Part shown: piece after piece, positions 16,901 through 27,336 of the stretch
How the letters are laid out: each line of letters starts with the position of its first letter
Numbering within the stretch: position 1 is the stretch's first letter
Assembly: GCA_964445985.1 (NCBI GenBank)
Contig: CAYUMU010000024.1
Location: forward strand, 8,328 to 72,327
Length of the DNA: 64,000 nt
Reading direction: 5' to 3'
Source: CAYUMU01 sp964445985
Lineage (GTDB): Bacteria; Planctomycetota; Planctomycetia; Pirellulales; S012-138
Made by a program: the position numbers and the translations under genes
Notes under the pieces: model-generated
Databases searched by the model: none
Seen by the model: only the letters and a program-made list of their open reading frames with translations
Told to the model about the DNA's origin: nothing

Positions 16901-18587
16901 CACCAATGCCGACGAACTGCAAATCAAGATTTCGCAAGGCGCCAAGCCGGGCGAAGGCGGCGAGCTGCCGGGCAAAAAGGTCGATGAAAACATCGCCCGC
17001 ATCCGCTACTCCACGCCGGGCGTCGGCCTGATTTCGCCCCCGCCTCATCACGACATCTATTCCATCGAGGATCTCGCGCAGCTCATCCACGACCTCAAAA
17101 ACTCGAACCCCGAAGCCCGCATCAGCGTGAAGCTGGTTTCGGAAGTTGGCGTCGGCACCGTCGCCGCGGGCGTGGCCAAAGCGCATGCCGATCACATTCT
17201 GATCTCGGGCGACACCGGCGGCACCGGCGCGAGCCCCATCACCAGTATCAAGCACGCCGGGCTCCCTTGGGAACTAGGCATTGCCGAAACTCACCAAACC
17301 CTGGTGATGAACGATCTCCGCAGCCGCGTCACCCTCCAGACCGACGGCCAACTCAAAACGGGCCGCGACGTGGTCATTGCCGCCTTACTGGGAGCCGAAG
17401 AATTCGGCTTCTCCACGGCCCCGCTGGTCACGCTCGGCTGCATCATGATGCGGAAGTGTCATCTCAACACCTGCCCCGTGGGCATTGCCACGCAAGACCC
17501 CGAGCTTCGCAAGAAGTTCACCGGCAAGCCCGAGCATGTGGTGAATTACCTGTTCATGGTGGCCGAAGACGCGCGGCGCGTGATGGCCGAGCTCGGCTTC
17601 CGCACCTTCGATGAAATGATCGGCCGCGCCGATTGCCTCGAAACCAACGACGCCATCCGCCACTGGAAAGCCGATGGGCTCGATCTCACCCCCATCCTGC
17701 AACCAGCCCGCAAACCGCGGCCCGAGGTCGAGGTGCGTTGCACCATCAAGCAGGACCACGCCCTGGAATTGGCCCTCGATAATCAAATCATCGAGCTGGC
17801 CAGGCCCGCCATCGAACGCGGCGAAAAGGTCCGCATCGAACTGCCGGTCATCAATACCAACCGCACCGTTGGCACCATGCTCAGCTACACCATCGCCAAA
17901 CGGCATGGCGTGGTCTGCCTGCCCGAAGACACCATTCATATCAAACTGAATGGTTCGGCCGGTCAAAGCCTGGGTGCCTGGTTGGCCCGCGGCGTCACCA
18001 TCGAGCTCGAAGGCGATGCCAACGACTATGTTGGCAAAGGCCTCAGCGGCGGACGCATCGTGATCTACCCGCCGGCCGAAAGCACCTTCAAGGCCGAAGA
18101 CAACATCATCGTGGGCAATGTGCTCCTCTACGGCGCAACCAGCGGCCAGGCCTACATCCGCGGCCGGGCCGCCGAACGCTTTGCCGTGCGAAACTCAGGC
18201 GCCCACACCGTGATCGAAGGTATCGGCGACCATGGCTGCGAATACATGACCGGCGGCCGCGTCGTCGTCCTCGGTCCCACCGGCCGCAACTTCGCCGCCG
18301 GCATGAGCGGCGGCGTCGCCTACATCTGGGATCCCGAAAACCGCTTCCTCGAAAACTGCAACCTCGGCATGGTCGAGCTGGAACGAATGGACCAGCCAGA
18401 AGATATCGACGAACTGCGGCAACTGGTCGCCGAACATGCCCGCTTCACCAACTCGGCGGTGGCCATCGACCTGCTGGAAGACTGGGACACGGCCATCTCT
18501 CAATTCGTCAAAGTCATGCCCACCGACTACAAGCGAGTGCTGGAAGAACGCAAGAAAAAGATTCAAGAAACCGTGATGGGCGGTTAG
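13971..18587 (+). CDS. gltB: Glutamate synthase large subunit
   Basis: This alpha subunit (1538 residues, normal length) releases ammonia from glutamine and transfers it to 2-oxoglutarate. After a 38-residue propeptide comes the N-terminal nucleophile cysteine in 'DSCGVGFVAQVKG' (Cys39) and the class II amidotransferase domain ('FSTNTFPSWDRAQP', 'SHNGEINTLRGN'). The central domain is followed by the FMN-binding barrel ('MSFGSISAESHETLAVAMNR', 'GAKPGEGGELPGKKV', 'ISGDTGGTGASPITS'). The 3Fe-4S cysteines lie in 'CIMMRKCHLNTCPVG' near residue 1157. The C-terminal beta-helix domain is complete. The ATG is preceded by GAGGT inside the end of the LysR gene, so translation is likely coupled. gltD lies 1 kb downstream, separated by an unrelated Uma2 gene. 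Confidence 0.97.
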   Translation: MANNNAQEQVSARIVPSPIVGGLPAPQGLYHPQYEHDSCGVGFVAQVKGVRSHEIILEADEVLRNMTHRGACGCEPNTGDGAGILTALPHEFLAKVAKRDLNVELPEPGQFAAGLVFLPRDRGERQRCQRLMEELISQQGQQFLGWRRVPTSADAADIGPSARATEPVIEQLFIAAAEGLSSDDFERQLFLIRKQASSRLRNDASMLEAKMFYVCSLSTKVIVYKGQLTPAQVMPYFPDLADEDFTSHLAMVHSRFSTNTFPSWDRAQPNRFMSHNGEINTLRGNANWMAARQGNAASPLFGDEISKLFPVVEPDCSDSGTFDNVLEFLLMSGRTLQEAVMMMVPEAWQQHESMSEHKRAFYEYHSCLMEPWDGPASIVFTDGHYIGAVLDRNGLRPSRYYLTHDDKVIMASEVGVLPIDPKRVKEKGRLQPGRMFLVDFEQGRLIPDHELKERFSKERPYGQWLREQRIELDEITTHDDKAHGFEPHSLLARMQAFGFTIETMQFMLLPMIREARDPVGSMGNDSALACLSDQPRMLYDYFKQLFAQVTNPAIDSIREEIIMSLECYLGPEQNLLDTTPEHCHRLLVPHPILSNEQLAALSHLNYRGWKSRAIDITWPKAEGEAGMTAAIARICREAEAAIDEGFSLVVLTDRAIGPDRVPLSSLMAVGAVHHHLVRAAKRTQLGIVLETGEAREVHHHCLLVGYGADAINPYLAFESLWQARRDGLLDATRFPDDDKIVLSYRKAVAKGMLKVMAKMGISTLQSYKGAQIFEAVGLHEDVIELCFTGTASRIQGVNLKVLAQELLRRHEIGYPKRKQNSLPVLPNPGEFHWRAEGERHMWDPQAIADLQVAARGNDESAYWRFAAHSNADARTRCSLKGLLKFKTGVQPAIPLEEVEPAKDIVKRFCTGAMSFGSISAESHETLAVAMNRMGGKSNTGEGGEDPDRFVPLPNGDSKRSAIKQVASGRFGVTIGYLTNADELQIKISQGAKPGEGGELPGKKVDENIARIRYSTPGVGLISPPPHHDIYSIEDLAQLIHDLKNSNPEARISVKLVSEVGVGTVAAGVAKAHADHILISGDTGGTGASPITSIKHAGLPWELGIAETHQTLVMNDLRSRVTLQTDGQLKTGRDVVIAALLGAEEFGFSTAPLVTLGCIMMRKCHLNTCPVGIATQDPELRKKFTGKPEHVVNYLFMVAEDARRVMAELGFRTFDEMIGRADCLETNDAIRHWKADGLDLTPILQPARKPRPEVEVRCTIKQDHALELALDNQIIELARPAIERGEKVRIELPVINTNRTVGTMLSYTIAKRHGVVCLPEDTIHIKLNGSAGQSLGAWLARGVTIELEGDANDYVGKGLSGGRIVIYPPAESTFKAEDNIIVGNVLLYGATSGQAYIRGRAAERFAVRNSGAHTVIEGIGDHGCEYMTGGRVVVLGPTGRNFAAGMSGGVAYIWDPENRFLENCNLGMVELERMDQPEDIDELRQLVAEHARFTNSAVAIDLLEDWDTAISQFVKVMPTDYKRVLEERKKKIQETVMGG

Positions 18588-18690
18588 TGCCTTAAGTGGG
18601 CGATCGACCATTCTCCCTCCCCCTCGACGGGGGAGGGCAGGGTGGGGGTGCCGCGGCGGTAACGATCCCACTAATAGAAATCGGCCTGGC

Positions 18691-18719
18691 CCGTCATTCC
18701 CGCGCATGCGGGAATCCAG
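18691..18719 (+). repeat. dRS3-like repeat, copy 3
   Basis: CCGTCATTCCCGCGCATGCG then GGAATCCAG. It lies between gltB and the Uma2 gene, in the same orientation as copy 4 on the other side of that gene. Confidence 0.85.
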
Positions 18720-18800
18720 AAGCAGCGGATATGACACCCTCACCAACTACGGCTCGAACAACCATCCTGCGAACTCAAACCATGGAAAGGAGAGAAACCC

Positions 18801-19370
18801 ATGGCCAGTCCAATCACCAAAACCATGACCATCGAAGAATTTCTCTCCTTGCCCGAAGACGGTATGGACCGGGAGTTGATCCATGGTGAGCTGCGAGAAC
18901 GGCCCATGACCGTCAGAAATCGCCGCCATGCCCAAATTGAAGCGCGGCTGGCACAGGCCCTGGGAAACTGGATCGATGGGCAACCCGACCCCCAGGGCTG
19001 CGTGTTCTCCGGCGAGGTGGGCGGCGTATTGCAGCGAGATCCGTACACAGTAGTAGGAATTGACGTCGCCTTTGTGTCTGCCGCGATCATGGACCAATCG
19101 ACGGCAACGGCCACGACATTGATCGACGGCCATCCAATTTTGGCGGCAGAAATCCTCTCGCCGTCCGACACGCTGGAAAGTATCAGCGAAAAGATCGACC
19201 TGTATCTTTCCGCTGGCACTCCGCTGGTCTGGGTGATTGATCCTTTTCACGAAACGGTCAGCGTTTACAGGTCCGATGCCTTGCCCGAAATGTTCAATTC
19301 GGGCGATAGGCTGGAGTCCTCCGAACATCTGCCCGGCTTCCGGGTGGCGGTCGCGAAATTGTTCGCCTGA
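18801..19370 (+). CDS. Uma2 family endonuclease-like protein (DUF820)
   Basis: The protein is 189 residues, typical for the family. Diagnostic features are 'MTIEEFLSLPEDGMDRELIH' with the 'ELIHGEL' strand, 'VGIDVAFVSA' and 'HPILAAEILSPSDT', giving the spaced Asp and Glu of a restriction-endonuclease-like (PD-(D/E)xK) core, and 'LYLSAGTPLVWVIDP'. Uma2 proteins are widespread in cyanobacteria and planctomycetes; their biological role is not established. The start at 18801 has a GGAAAGGAGAG ribosome site. The gene interrupts the gltB-gltD pair and is flanked by direct copies of the dRS3-like repeat, which points to acquisition as a unit. Confidence 0.9.
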   Translation: MASPITKTMTIEEFLSLPEDGMDRELIHGELRERPMTVRNRRHAQIEARLAQALGNWIDGQPDPQGCVFSGEVGGVLQRDPYTVVGIDVAFVSAAIMDQSTATATTLIDGHPILAAEILSPSDTLESISEKIDLYLSAGTPLVWVIDPFHETVSVYRSDALPEMFNSGDRLESSEHLPGFRVAVAKLFA

Positions 19371-19395
19371 CCGAGCTGAATAAGGATTGAGGATT

Positions 19396-19450
19396 GAGGA
19401 TTAAATAATGTCCCTATGTATTCGTCATTCCCGCGAAGGCGGGAATCCAG
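19396..19450 (+). repeat. dRS3-like repeat, copy 4, extended form
   Basis: GAGGATTAAATAATG, a short variable part, then TTCGTCATTCCCGCGAAGGC and GGGAATCCAG. It shares about 55 bases with copy 2 and lies between the Uma2 gene and gltD. Confidence 0.85.
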
Positions 19451-19596
19451 ATGCAGCGAATACAACTCCACTATCAACCTCGGCTTGAACACCAATTCGA
19501 AGCCCGGCAAGCTATTCTTCGTCGCCCCCTGGGGCAGCGAAAGTTCAAAATAAGAAGCGCAGAACCTAATTGCAATGATTCTGAAAGAGCGATTCG

Positions 19597-21123
<1,527 letters not shown>

Positions 21124-21149
21124 TCGAGTGGCCCCAACCAACTGGATAC

Positions 21150-21176
21150 CATGCTTACGCCCGTGGCGTAAGCATG
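21150..21176. repeat. Hairpin CATGCTTACGCC/GGCGTAAGCATG, copy 2
   Basis: The stem is the same 12 bp as at 6927-6954, with a 3-base loop, lying 27 bases after gltD. It may protect or end the gltD transcript; there is no T-run. Confidence 0.75.
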
Positions 21177-21303
21177 CAATGCGGGAAGCAACCGTAGCCT
21201 GCCCTACCATTGCTGCAATGAAGACAATTAGTGTTACCTGCTGGACATCGACCTCACTCCTATCCAGATAGGTGCCAAGCGTGTAGGCGAAAATCTGCGC
21301 TAG

Positions 21304-22695
21304 CTAAGCGGCCAGTTTTGACAGAACGTTTGGCTCAGGCCCGATGGCTGGCGGTTGATCGGCATTGACACCTGCCGCACTTTGGCACGATTGCGGCAAA
21401 GTCATCACCAACCAAACCACACCCAGGGCAGACCAGGTGATGAGATGATAGGATTGCAGCACCAGCGATAGCTCTGCCCCCACCACGGCCCTACGGGTGA
21501 ATAGCACCGCCATTCCACAGCAGGCCAACAGAATCCGTTGTCCTCGACTGAGTGAATGGCCGGCAAGAATCCACCTCGACAGCAGAAAAACGGCAGGCAC
21601 AAGCACCACCAGGTGCTGTTTCCAACACACCGGGGAAAGCAGCGCGGCAAAAATGCAGGCCACCGCCCAATCGCCCACCAGCCGCTGCCGGCCTTGGCTT
21701 CCCGACCAGCCACGCCGCATGCTCCAGGCAATCACCGCTCCCAACAGCAAGATCGTTCCATCGACCGCAAGCTTGGCCTTTGCGACCGGCAAGCTGCCGA
21801 ATTGGAAGAAGAGCGGGTGGTCCATATACAGCGCATGCCCTGGCGGATAGGTTTCAACCCATCGTGCGAGTCCGGCCTTGAGGCTGGCATTTTGCACTTT
21901 GGGAGCCTCAATGCCATTGGGAAGCGAAGGATACGCATCGGGCATGTCACGCATGATTGCCACCGTGTTCGTCAGCCAAGTGCGGTGACTCGCCAGCGTG
22001 GCGTTCCAACCGAGTTGCACTGCCGGCAGCAGTCCAAAACCCACCAGGCACACCACCACCGAAGCCGCGGCCTTCCACTCGCGCTTCCACAGCAAGAGCG
22101 GCAAAAACAGCAGCGGGGTGGCTTTATAAGTAATGGCCGCCGCCAACCAGAACCCGCACTGCCAGGCCCGCCCGCAATACAGCGCGTAGGCCCCCAGCGT
22201 AAGCATTAGCACCAGCAAAATCTGCAAACCACATTCGTCCAGGTCGCGAATGATCACCGGCAGCAGGGCCGCCAGAGTAAACAGCACGGCCGCCCGACGC
22301 TGCGGTTTCGAGGCAGGAAACCAGGCTTCGGTCATCTTGCCCCACAGGTGGAATATGGCGAACAAGGATCCCACCGCCAACAGATAGCAAACGGCCCGAG
22401 TGGGATAGTAACCGCCCCAGGTTAGCAACCCGTCGAGCATCCCCCGCCCCAGCGGATAGACGTTCCCCGGACTGCGGTATGGGGTGCCCTCCAGAAAATG
22501 CTGGCCGAAAGCAATATGACAGTTGAAATCGTTTTCGCGTTTGAAGACCGCGTACGCGCCTTCGACCACGGCCACCACGGCTACCACCCACAACGCCACG
22601 GTCTGCACCCGCGGATTTAGATACCAGCGCGGCGCATCTCGAACAACCGGCGACGGCTCGAATTTGCCAACAGAGATGACGTTGCGCCCAGGCAT
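21304..22695 (-). CDS. Multi-pass glycosyltransferase, GT87/DUF2029 type
   Basis: The protein is 463 residues from ATG 22695; the frame also allows a start at 22788 (494 residues), and neither has a clear ribosome site. It has about ten hydrophobic helices. Typical GT87 features are the early 'NDFNCHIAFGQHFLEGTPYR' loop (the DF/DY region thought to bind the polyprenyl-phosphate sugar) and 'LLVLMLTLGAYAL' followed by 'FWLAAAITYKATPLLFLPLL'. Such enzymes transfer mannose or arabinose from a lipid carrier at the membrane. A second unrelated membrane glycosyltransferase lies upstream on the same strand, suggesting a joint role in envelope glycans. Confidence 0.8.
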   Translation of the reverse strand: MPGRNVISVGKFEPSPVVRDAPRWYLNPRVQTVALWVVAVVAVVEGAYAVFKRENDFNCHIAFGQHFLEGTPYRSPGNVYPLGRGMLDGLLTWGGYYPTRAVCYLLAVGSLFAIFHLWGKMTEAWFPASKPQRRAAVLFTLAALLPVIIRDLDECGLQILLVLMLTLGAYALYCGRAWQCGFWLAAAITYKATPLLFLPLLLWKREWKAAASVVVCLVGFGLLPAVQLGWNATLASHRTWLTNTVAIMRDMPDAYPSLPNGIEAPKVQNASLKAGLARWVETYPPGHALYMDHPLFFQFGSLPVAKAKLAVDGTILLLGAVIAWSMRRGWSGSQGRQRLVGDWAVACIFAALLSPVCWKQHLVVLVPAVFLLSRWILAGHSLSRGQRILLACCGMAVLFTRRAVVGAELSLVLQSYHLITWSALGVVWLVMTLPQSCQSAAGVNADQPPAIGPEPNVLSKLAA

Positions 22696-23005
22696 GGAGA
22701 GATGTTCCCTGATAGCAGTGGTTGTTCCGCGACGCGACTGCCCCAATCGAGTTGTTATCGATGACAGCTGCTCGGGGCCTGTCAGCACATAATTTGCGAG
22801 GATATTAGAGTTTCACTCGGCGACGGTCAACGGCGATGTTCCACCCGTATCCACGCTTGTCTCGACTGGGAGTTCACCAACGACAACGGCAGCGCGCAAG
22901 CGGTCAAGGCCTTCGATTGGAAACCGGAGCGCAAACCAGCAATCACCAGCGAAGTCCAGATCGACAACCTGCGTGAGGAACGTAATGCAGCCGCGGGATG
23001 CGCCG

Positions 23006-24742
23006 TTAACGCAGAGTCGGTTCCCCGCTCTTGTTGTGGCCAGTGGCGCCATCCACCGTCGATGCATCCTCTACTCGCTCCAGCGTGAACACCTCGTAAG
23101 ACGTAGGCTCGTATTTGTCGTTGGGCGTGCTCAGCAGTCGATCCATGGATACCAGGCGAAAGCCCGGCGGCAATTGGCTAGGAAGCTGTTTCCAGCGCGA
23201 GGGCTGGCTATCAGCTACGTTCGCGGCCACAGGCCAGACCACCCGCACTTGTTGACCCGCGGCAAGCTGTTCTAGTTGCAATGCCGGCTTCCCGGCGCCG
23301 TGGTGGGGCGAGTATTGATATTTAAAACATAGATATGACGGAGGCAGCGGCAGTTCCAAGCCCAAGTCGCTGCTGGCGCACACGATGGGCATTCCTTGAG
23401 CATACTCCGTCCAGAACCAGCGGGCGAATGCGCGGCGGTCTTCGTCCGCGCGCGTTTTGTAAGGTCGAGCGATGTCGCGAATAAAAATGCTCAGTCCCAG
23501 CCCGGCCAACAAGCACGCCGCGCCCCAGATCGCCCTCCGCTGGCGGAACCAGCCGGTGCTGTTAGGCGAACGCCGCGCAAGCCAAGCCACGACCAGGGCC
23601 GCGCCGGTCGCCATTGGCAACAAAATCATCGGTCCCAGATATTGCGCAAGCCGGATGCTGTTGCCGAAGGGGTAACGCTGCATGGCCGAGGCTGCCAGCG
23701 ATAGACCTAGCGTGCCCAAGCAAACGCACAGCGGCAACCATTTCCGGCCGCGCCACCAGGCCACCAACCCGACCACGAACAGCAGCGTGGTCAGCACGCT
23801 GCCAAAGTTGCTGCCGCCGATCGGCCAGGCAAAGGTTTCGCCCGTCAGGGATTTCAGTAGCCACAACGGCAATTGGAGCGGTTCGCGCCAGGGCAAGAAA
23901 CCGTCAGTCCAGTATTGTTCCATCACAGTGCCAAACGTGGTTTCGTACTGCCCTTTCGCCACGGTTGTTAAAATGAACAGGAATGAGCCACCCAGCGTGA
24001 GTTGCAGGGCGGTAAACGCGGCACGGCCGCGCCACGATCCGCGCCAAACCGGCAGCACCAGCGCCAGGCTAACACCGCCGGCAACAAATACGGCCGGATA
24101 AGATAGCACCACGGCCGCGGGGGTGACGACCGCCAGCATCCACAACCACCGGCATTGCTCAGGCGCTTGCCAGGCGCGCGCGGCCAGGTACATCAGCGCG
24201 ATTGCCGCCGTGAGATCGGCGCTATATGGCTTGACTTCGGAACTATGCCGAATGGCATGATAAGAAACGGCCAGGGCGGCCACGGCGATCAAGCAGGCCG
24301 CCGGATGCAGCAACCGCCGCGCCAGTCCAAAGAACAGCCCCAACCCTAGTAGGCTGAGCAACATGGGGAATAACCGCAGCGAAAGCTCCGAAAAGCCCAG
24401 CATTTGCACGGCTAACCACTCCAGGGCCAGAAAGCCCAAGGGGCAAACCTGGCCCCATTTCAGCGGCGCGAACAAGTCAACCAGGTGAGGGCGGTCGATC
24501 AGGTTCTCCGCCAGCATCAACTCGTCACCCCATAGCGGAAAACAAAGCAAGTACCGCGCCACGCGCACGAGCACGCCTAGGATAAAAAATCCCCAGGTGG
24601 CCAGCATCAAGTACCGTTTCCAATCCGCGGCGGACCACATGGCCAGCAGCGGCAGTTCGTGTGCTGCGACGATAGCAACGCTAGTGTCACTGGACGTCAA
24701 TCCGGAGCGGCCTGGCCCGGCCAATTCTTCAGAGGATGGCAC
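23006..24742 (-). CDS. Multi-pass glycosyltransferase, GT39/ArnT-like
   Basis: The protein is 578 residues with a short cytoplasmic N-terminus, about ten membrane helices and a soluble C-terminal domain of about 120 residues. The first extracytoplasmic loop has 'FPLWGDELMLAENLIDRPHL', matching the acidic catalytic loop (Asp-Glu) of the GT39/PMT_2 fold. 'YHAIRHSSEVKPYSADLTAA' is the second conserved loop of this planctomycete group. These enzymes use polyprenyl-phosphate sugars to glycosylate proteins or lipids outside the membrane. The acceptor is unknown. It could form a unit with the GT87-like gene downstream, although about 300 bases separate them. Confidence 0.8.
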   Translation of the reverse strand: MPSSEELAGPGRSGLTSSDTSVAIVAAHELPLLAMWSAADWKRYLMLATWGFFILGVLVRVARYLLCFPLWGDELMLAENLIDRPHLVDLFAPLKWGQVCPLGFLALEWLAVQMLGFSELSLRLFPMLLSLLGLGLFFGLARRLLHPAACLIAVAALAVSYHAIRHSSEVKPYSADLTAAIALMYLAARAWQAPEQCRWLWMLAVVTPAAVVLSYPAVFVAGGVSLALVLPVWRGSWRGRAAFTALQLTLGGSFLFILTTVAKGQYETTFGTVMEQYWTDGFLPWREPLQLPLWLLKSLTGETFAWPIGGSNFGSVLTTLLFVVGLVAWWRGRKWLPLCVCLGTLGLSLAASAMQRYPFGNSIRLAQYLGPMILLPMATGAALVVAWLARRSPNSTGWFRQRRAIWGAACLLAGLGLSIFIRDIARPYKTRADEDRRAFARWFWTEYAQGMPIVCASSDLGLELPLPPSYLCFKYQYSPHHGAGKPALQLEQLAAGQQVRVVWPVAANVADSQPSRWKQLPSQLPPGFRLVSMDRLLSTPNDKYEPTSYEVFTLERVEDASTVDGATGHNKSGEPTLR

Positions 24743-25132
24743 GCTCGCACTCTTTCTTGAAGCGGTTGCCTTGGTGGAAATAACGCCTGCAAGTTACGCT
24801 TCCGCCCACAGCCTTGGCGCTGGCACACGGCAAACCAGCCGCAACGGTTTGTACGCGGATCGCTCGCGCTGGGTCAAGATGGCTTGAAACGGGCGCGGGG
24901 ACGAGCCGACGAGCGAACCAGGGCTTTGAAGCTGTCAGTGCTTGCGAAATTTCAAAAGGCCCGTTTTCTCGTTCTTTTTGAGTACCTTCAACTTTGGGCT
25001 TCGACGCTGGCATGCCCTGGATACCGCCAAAACCCCGTAAAAAAACATGCTAGCTTCAAAGCTCTGGACGAGCGAACCTGGCTAGCGGGCAGTTCCCCTA
25101 GGTTAGTCACTGCCTGGGCTGCTCAAAACAGT
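24743..25132. other. Intergenic, nothing recognised
   Basis: Lies between the GT39-like start and the end of the transposase remnant. It contains an imperfect pair of GACGAGCGAACC words (near 24909 and 25067) but no protein or RNA gene that I can support. Confidence 0.5.
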
Positions 25133-26327
25133 TCATTCTGGCGTTCCCGGTTTGTGCGCGGGTTTTGTTCCTTCGAATGCTAGTTTTCGTTGGGCTTGAA
25201 TCGTGATGCCGAGCTTGGTTTTGACCCAGGCATAGACATCTTTGGTCTTCGTCGCCGCCAAGGCTTTGTCGATGGTTGTCGCTGTCTTGTCGAGCACGAT
25301 GGCGCCGATCGCCAGCAGGGTCGCCGTCATGCCGCCTTTGCTGTGGTTGCCTTGCAGACGTTTGTATTTGCCGATCAGCGATTCCAGCACTTCGCTGCTG
25401 CCGATCAGCCGCTCCTCGGCGCGGGCCGACCGCGACTGTTGACCGACGAACCGTAGCAGTCTCGCTCGCATCCGACGGCGGGCTTGGCAATTCTTCGTCC
25501 TCGGCAAGCGGGCGCGAAGTTGAGCTTGCGCCCCCCGATGATAGCCTTCCTGGCGAACGTAGTCTTCCCCCTGCGCAGCCAACTTGAGCAGCGCTGCCCA
25601 ACGCGCTACGTCTTCACGATAGTCAGGCAGCCAACCTAGTTTTTCCGTCAGTTTCGCGCGGTCCACCAGCTGATTGGGGAAGTCGCGCGGTTCATCCAGA
25701 TAGCGAAGCGCTTTTTGTCTCCAGTCCACGAGCAGGTCCAGGTTCATGTAGCGAGCCTTGGCCTTGAGACCCGGCGGATTCAGAAAGGCCAGCGCGGTTT
25801 GCGTGACGCGCAGTCGCGTTTGGTTGGACTGGCTGACGAACTGAGCCCAGCGGGGGTGGGCTTCCAACTCATGTTTCAGCAGCCACAGCCGCCCGGCATT
25901 GGGACAGGGAGCAGGCAACTCCAGGCGGCAGGTCTCCGCCAAAAGTTTGAAGATGGCGGACGCGCACCGTTGGCTGCTGGCCGCGGAGAGCAGAAAGCTC
26001 ATGAAGAGCTGGATCACGCCCAGCGGAAACTGATGGCTGGCGGGAGCGACTTGCAATTCGGCCGGCAAGATGGAGTTGGTCACCGCCAGCGAGCCTCTCG
26101 ACGCCGCGGATTCATTCGGTTGGCTGGGCCCCGTGGCCGGCGGCTTTTTGTTGGGTCAACTCCTGTTGCAACTGTTGGGCTCGCTGTTTCCAATGATCGC
26201 GGCTGCGTTCGATGGCGCGGAGACGGCCCTGAAGTTGGCGAAGCGAGGTCTTGGCCTGCTGGTACTTGGCTTTCCATTGATCGCGACTTCGCTGGAAGAA
26301 CACAACCAACTTTCGCATCGGCGACAC
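25133..26327 (-). pseudogene. Planctomycete-type transposase, frameshifted and internally deleted
   Basis: The 5' part (26112-26327, GTG start) encodes a coiled coil beginning 'MSPMRKLVVFFQRSRDQWKA'. The frame then shifts, and 25133 to about 26083 encodes 'HQFPLGVIQLFMSFLLSAAS' and 'CPNAGRLWLLKHEL'. This is followed directly by the C-terminal part ('TALAFLNPPGLKAKARYMNL', and 'SSEVLESLIGKYKRLQGNHS' near the end). In intact relatives, as I remember them, a catalytic segment of roughly 100-150 residues separates the 'GRLWLL' and 'ALAFLNPP' regions; it is missing here. With both a frameshift and a core deletion the gene is dead. Confidence 0.75.
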
Positions 26328-26544
26328 GTACTCCTGGGTCGTTTTCAGGCGGGCGTTCCTTCACCACGGCGAAAAAGTACAAGTGGAACAAAAACGCCCC
26401 AATTCGCGAAGACCAAATCGGAAGCTTTTCAACGTCGTTTGAACAGGCCAGGCAACTGCTGTCGCACGTTGGCCATGGCTCCGGTATGTTGAACAGGTCG
26501 ACCCGTGGTGGTGAGTTCTTCCACAAGGAAACAGGAGTCGAGCC

Positions 26545-26973
26545 ATGCCGCGAAGTTCCGTTTGTGCTGCCGTGCTAATGGCCCTGCTGGCCCTGCCGGG
26601 GTGGGCCGAAGACAAGCCCTCCGACGCCCTGGCGCCGCTGCAAGGCAGCTGGTTGGTGAAGAAGGTCGAACGAGGTGGGGAGCAGCAACAAGATCTGGCT
26701 CAGGCCGTGCTGACCTTTGCCCAAGATAAATTCAAGCTCAACGACAACGAACTCGGGAACGTGGTGGTCGATAGCTCCACGCAACCGCAGCTCATCGATT
26801 TCTTCGTCGGCGGCGCCGATGCGCCACAAACCGTCGAAGGCATCTTCGAAGTCAAGGGCGACCAGCTACAAATCTGCGTGCGGGTGGAAGACGTCAAAAA
26901 CCGGCCAGCCAGCTTCGAAACCGGCGACGACGGCAACCTGATCTTGCTGACGCTGGAGAAAAAAAAGCCTTAG
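26545..26973 (+). CDS. Exported TIGR03067-domain protein
   Basis: The protein is 142 residues: a signal peptide ('VCAAVLMALLALPGWAE', cleavage near residue 22), then the lipocalin-like TIGR03067 domain beginning 'LAPLQGSWLVKKVERGG' and ending in strands 'GNLILLTLEKKK'. The family is expanded in planctomycetes; its ligand and role are unknown. A CAGGAG ribosome site precedes ATG 26545. It is flanked by a dead transposase and a convergent membrane-protein gene, so it is probably monocistronic. Confidence 0.85.
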   Translation: MPRSSVCAAVLMALLALPGWAEDKPSDALAPLQGSWLVKKVERGGEQQQDLAQAVLTFAQDKFKLNDNELGNVVVDSSTQPQLIDFFVGGADAPQTVEGIFEVKGDQLQICVRVEDVKNRPASFETGDDGNLILLTLEKKKP

Positions 26974-26988
26974 GGCGAGTCTGCCCAA

Positions 26989-27336
26989 TTACCGCGTCGC
27001 CGCATACAGCAGGAAATACAGCCCCCAGGCCGTAAGCTGTCCTACCGACACAAAGTGAAACAGCTTGGCATGGCTTTCCGAGTCAGGGGCCGCGGAGGTT
27101 AAGGCGTGGTAGTACGAGGCCACCCCCGTCGTGATCGGCAGTCCGGCCATGCACCAGAGGGTCAACATCCGAGGCGGAGCCGCCGGGTCCGGTTGCCAGG
27201 CAACCATGGTTGCCATCAAACCAAAGTTGAGCATCACCACGGTCCACATCAGGCCATTACCAAATTTCGATCGCCACCGCCGGCCCGGCGGTTCGTCAGG
27301 CTGTTGCCGCGGTGATTGATATGGGTTCTGACTCAC
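26989..27336 (-). CDS. Small membrane protein with NPYQSP N-terminus
   Basis: The protein is 115 residues. It starts 'MSQNPYQSPRQQ', an N-terminal signature shared by many unrelated planctomycete membrane proteins. Three hydrophobic helices follow (near 'WTVVMLNFGLMATMVAW', 'TLWCMAGLPITTGVASYY' and 'LTAWGLYFLLYAA'). The function is unknown. The first 41 bases overlap the end of the ParE toxin gene on the same strand, so the three genes parD-parE-NPYQSP may be co-transcribed. Confidence 0.7.
   Translation of the reverse strand: MSQNPYQSPRQQPDEPPGRRWRSKFGNGLMWTVVMLNFGLMATMVAWQPDPAAPPRMLTLWCMAGLPITTGVASYYHALTSAAPDSESHAKLFHFVSVGQLTAWGLYFLLYAATR

Noticed and set aside
14925..17255. 776-residue open frame opposite gltB
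   Set aside because: Shadow frame; the translation is Gly/Ala/His/Phe-rich with no motifs.
22813..23067. Small open frame between the two glycosyltransferase genes
   Set aside because: Some protein-like character but overlaps the GT39-like gene end, and no ribosome site or recognisable motif.
26080..26526. Longer open frame overlapping the transposase coiled-coil part
   Set aside because: The translation is Pro/Arg-rich and out of frame with the recognisable coiled coil.
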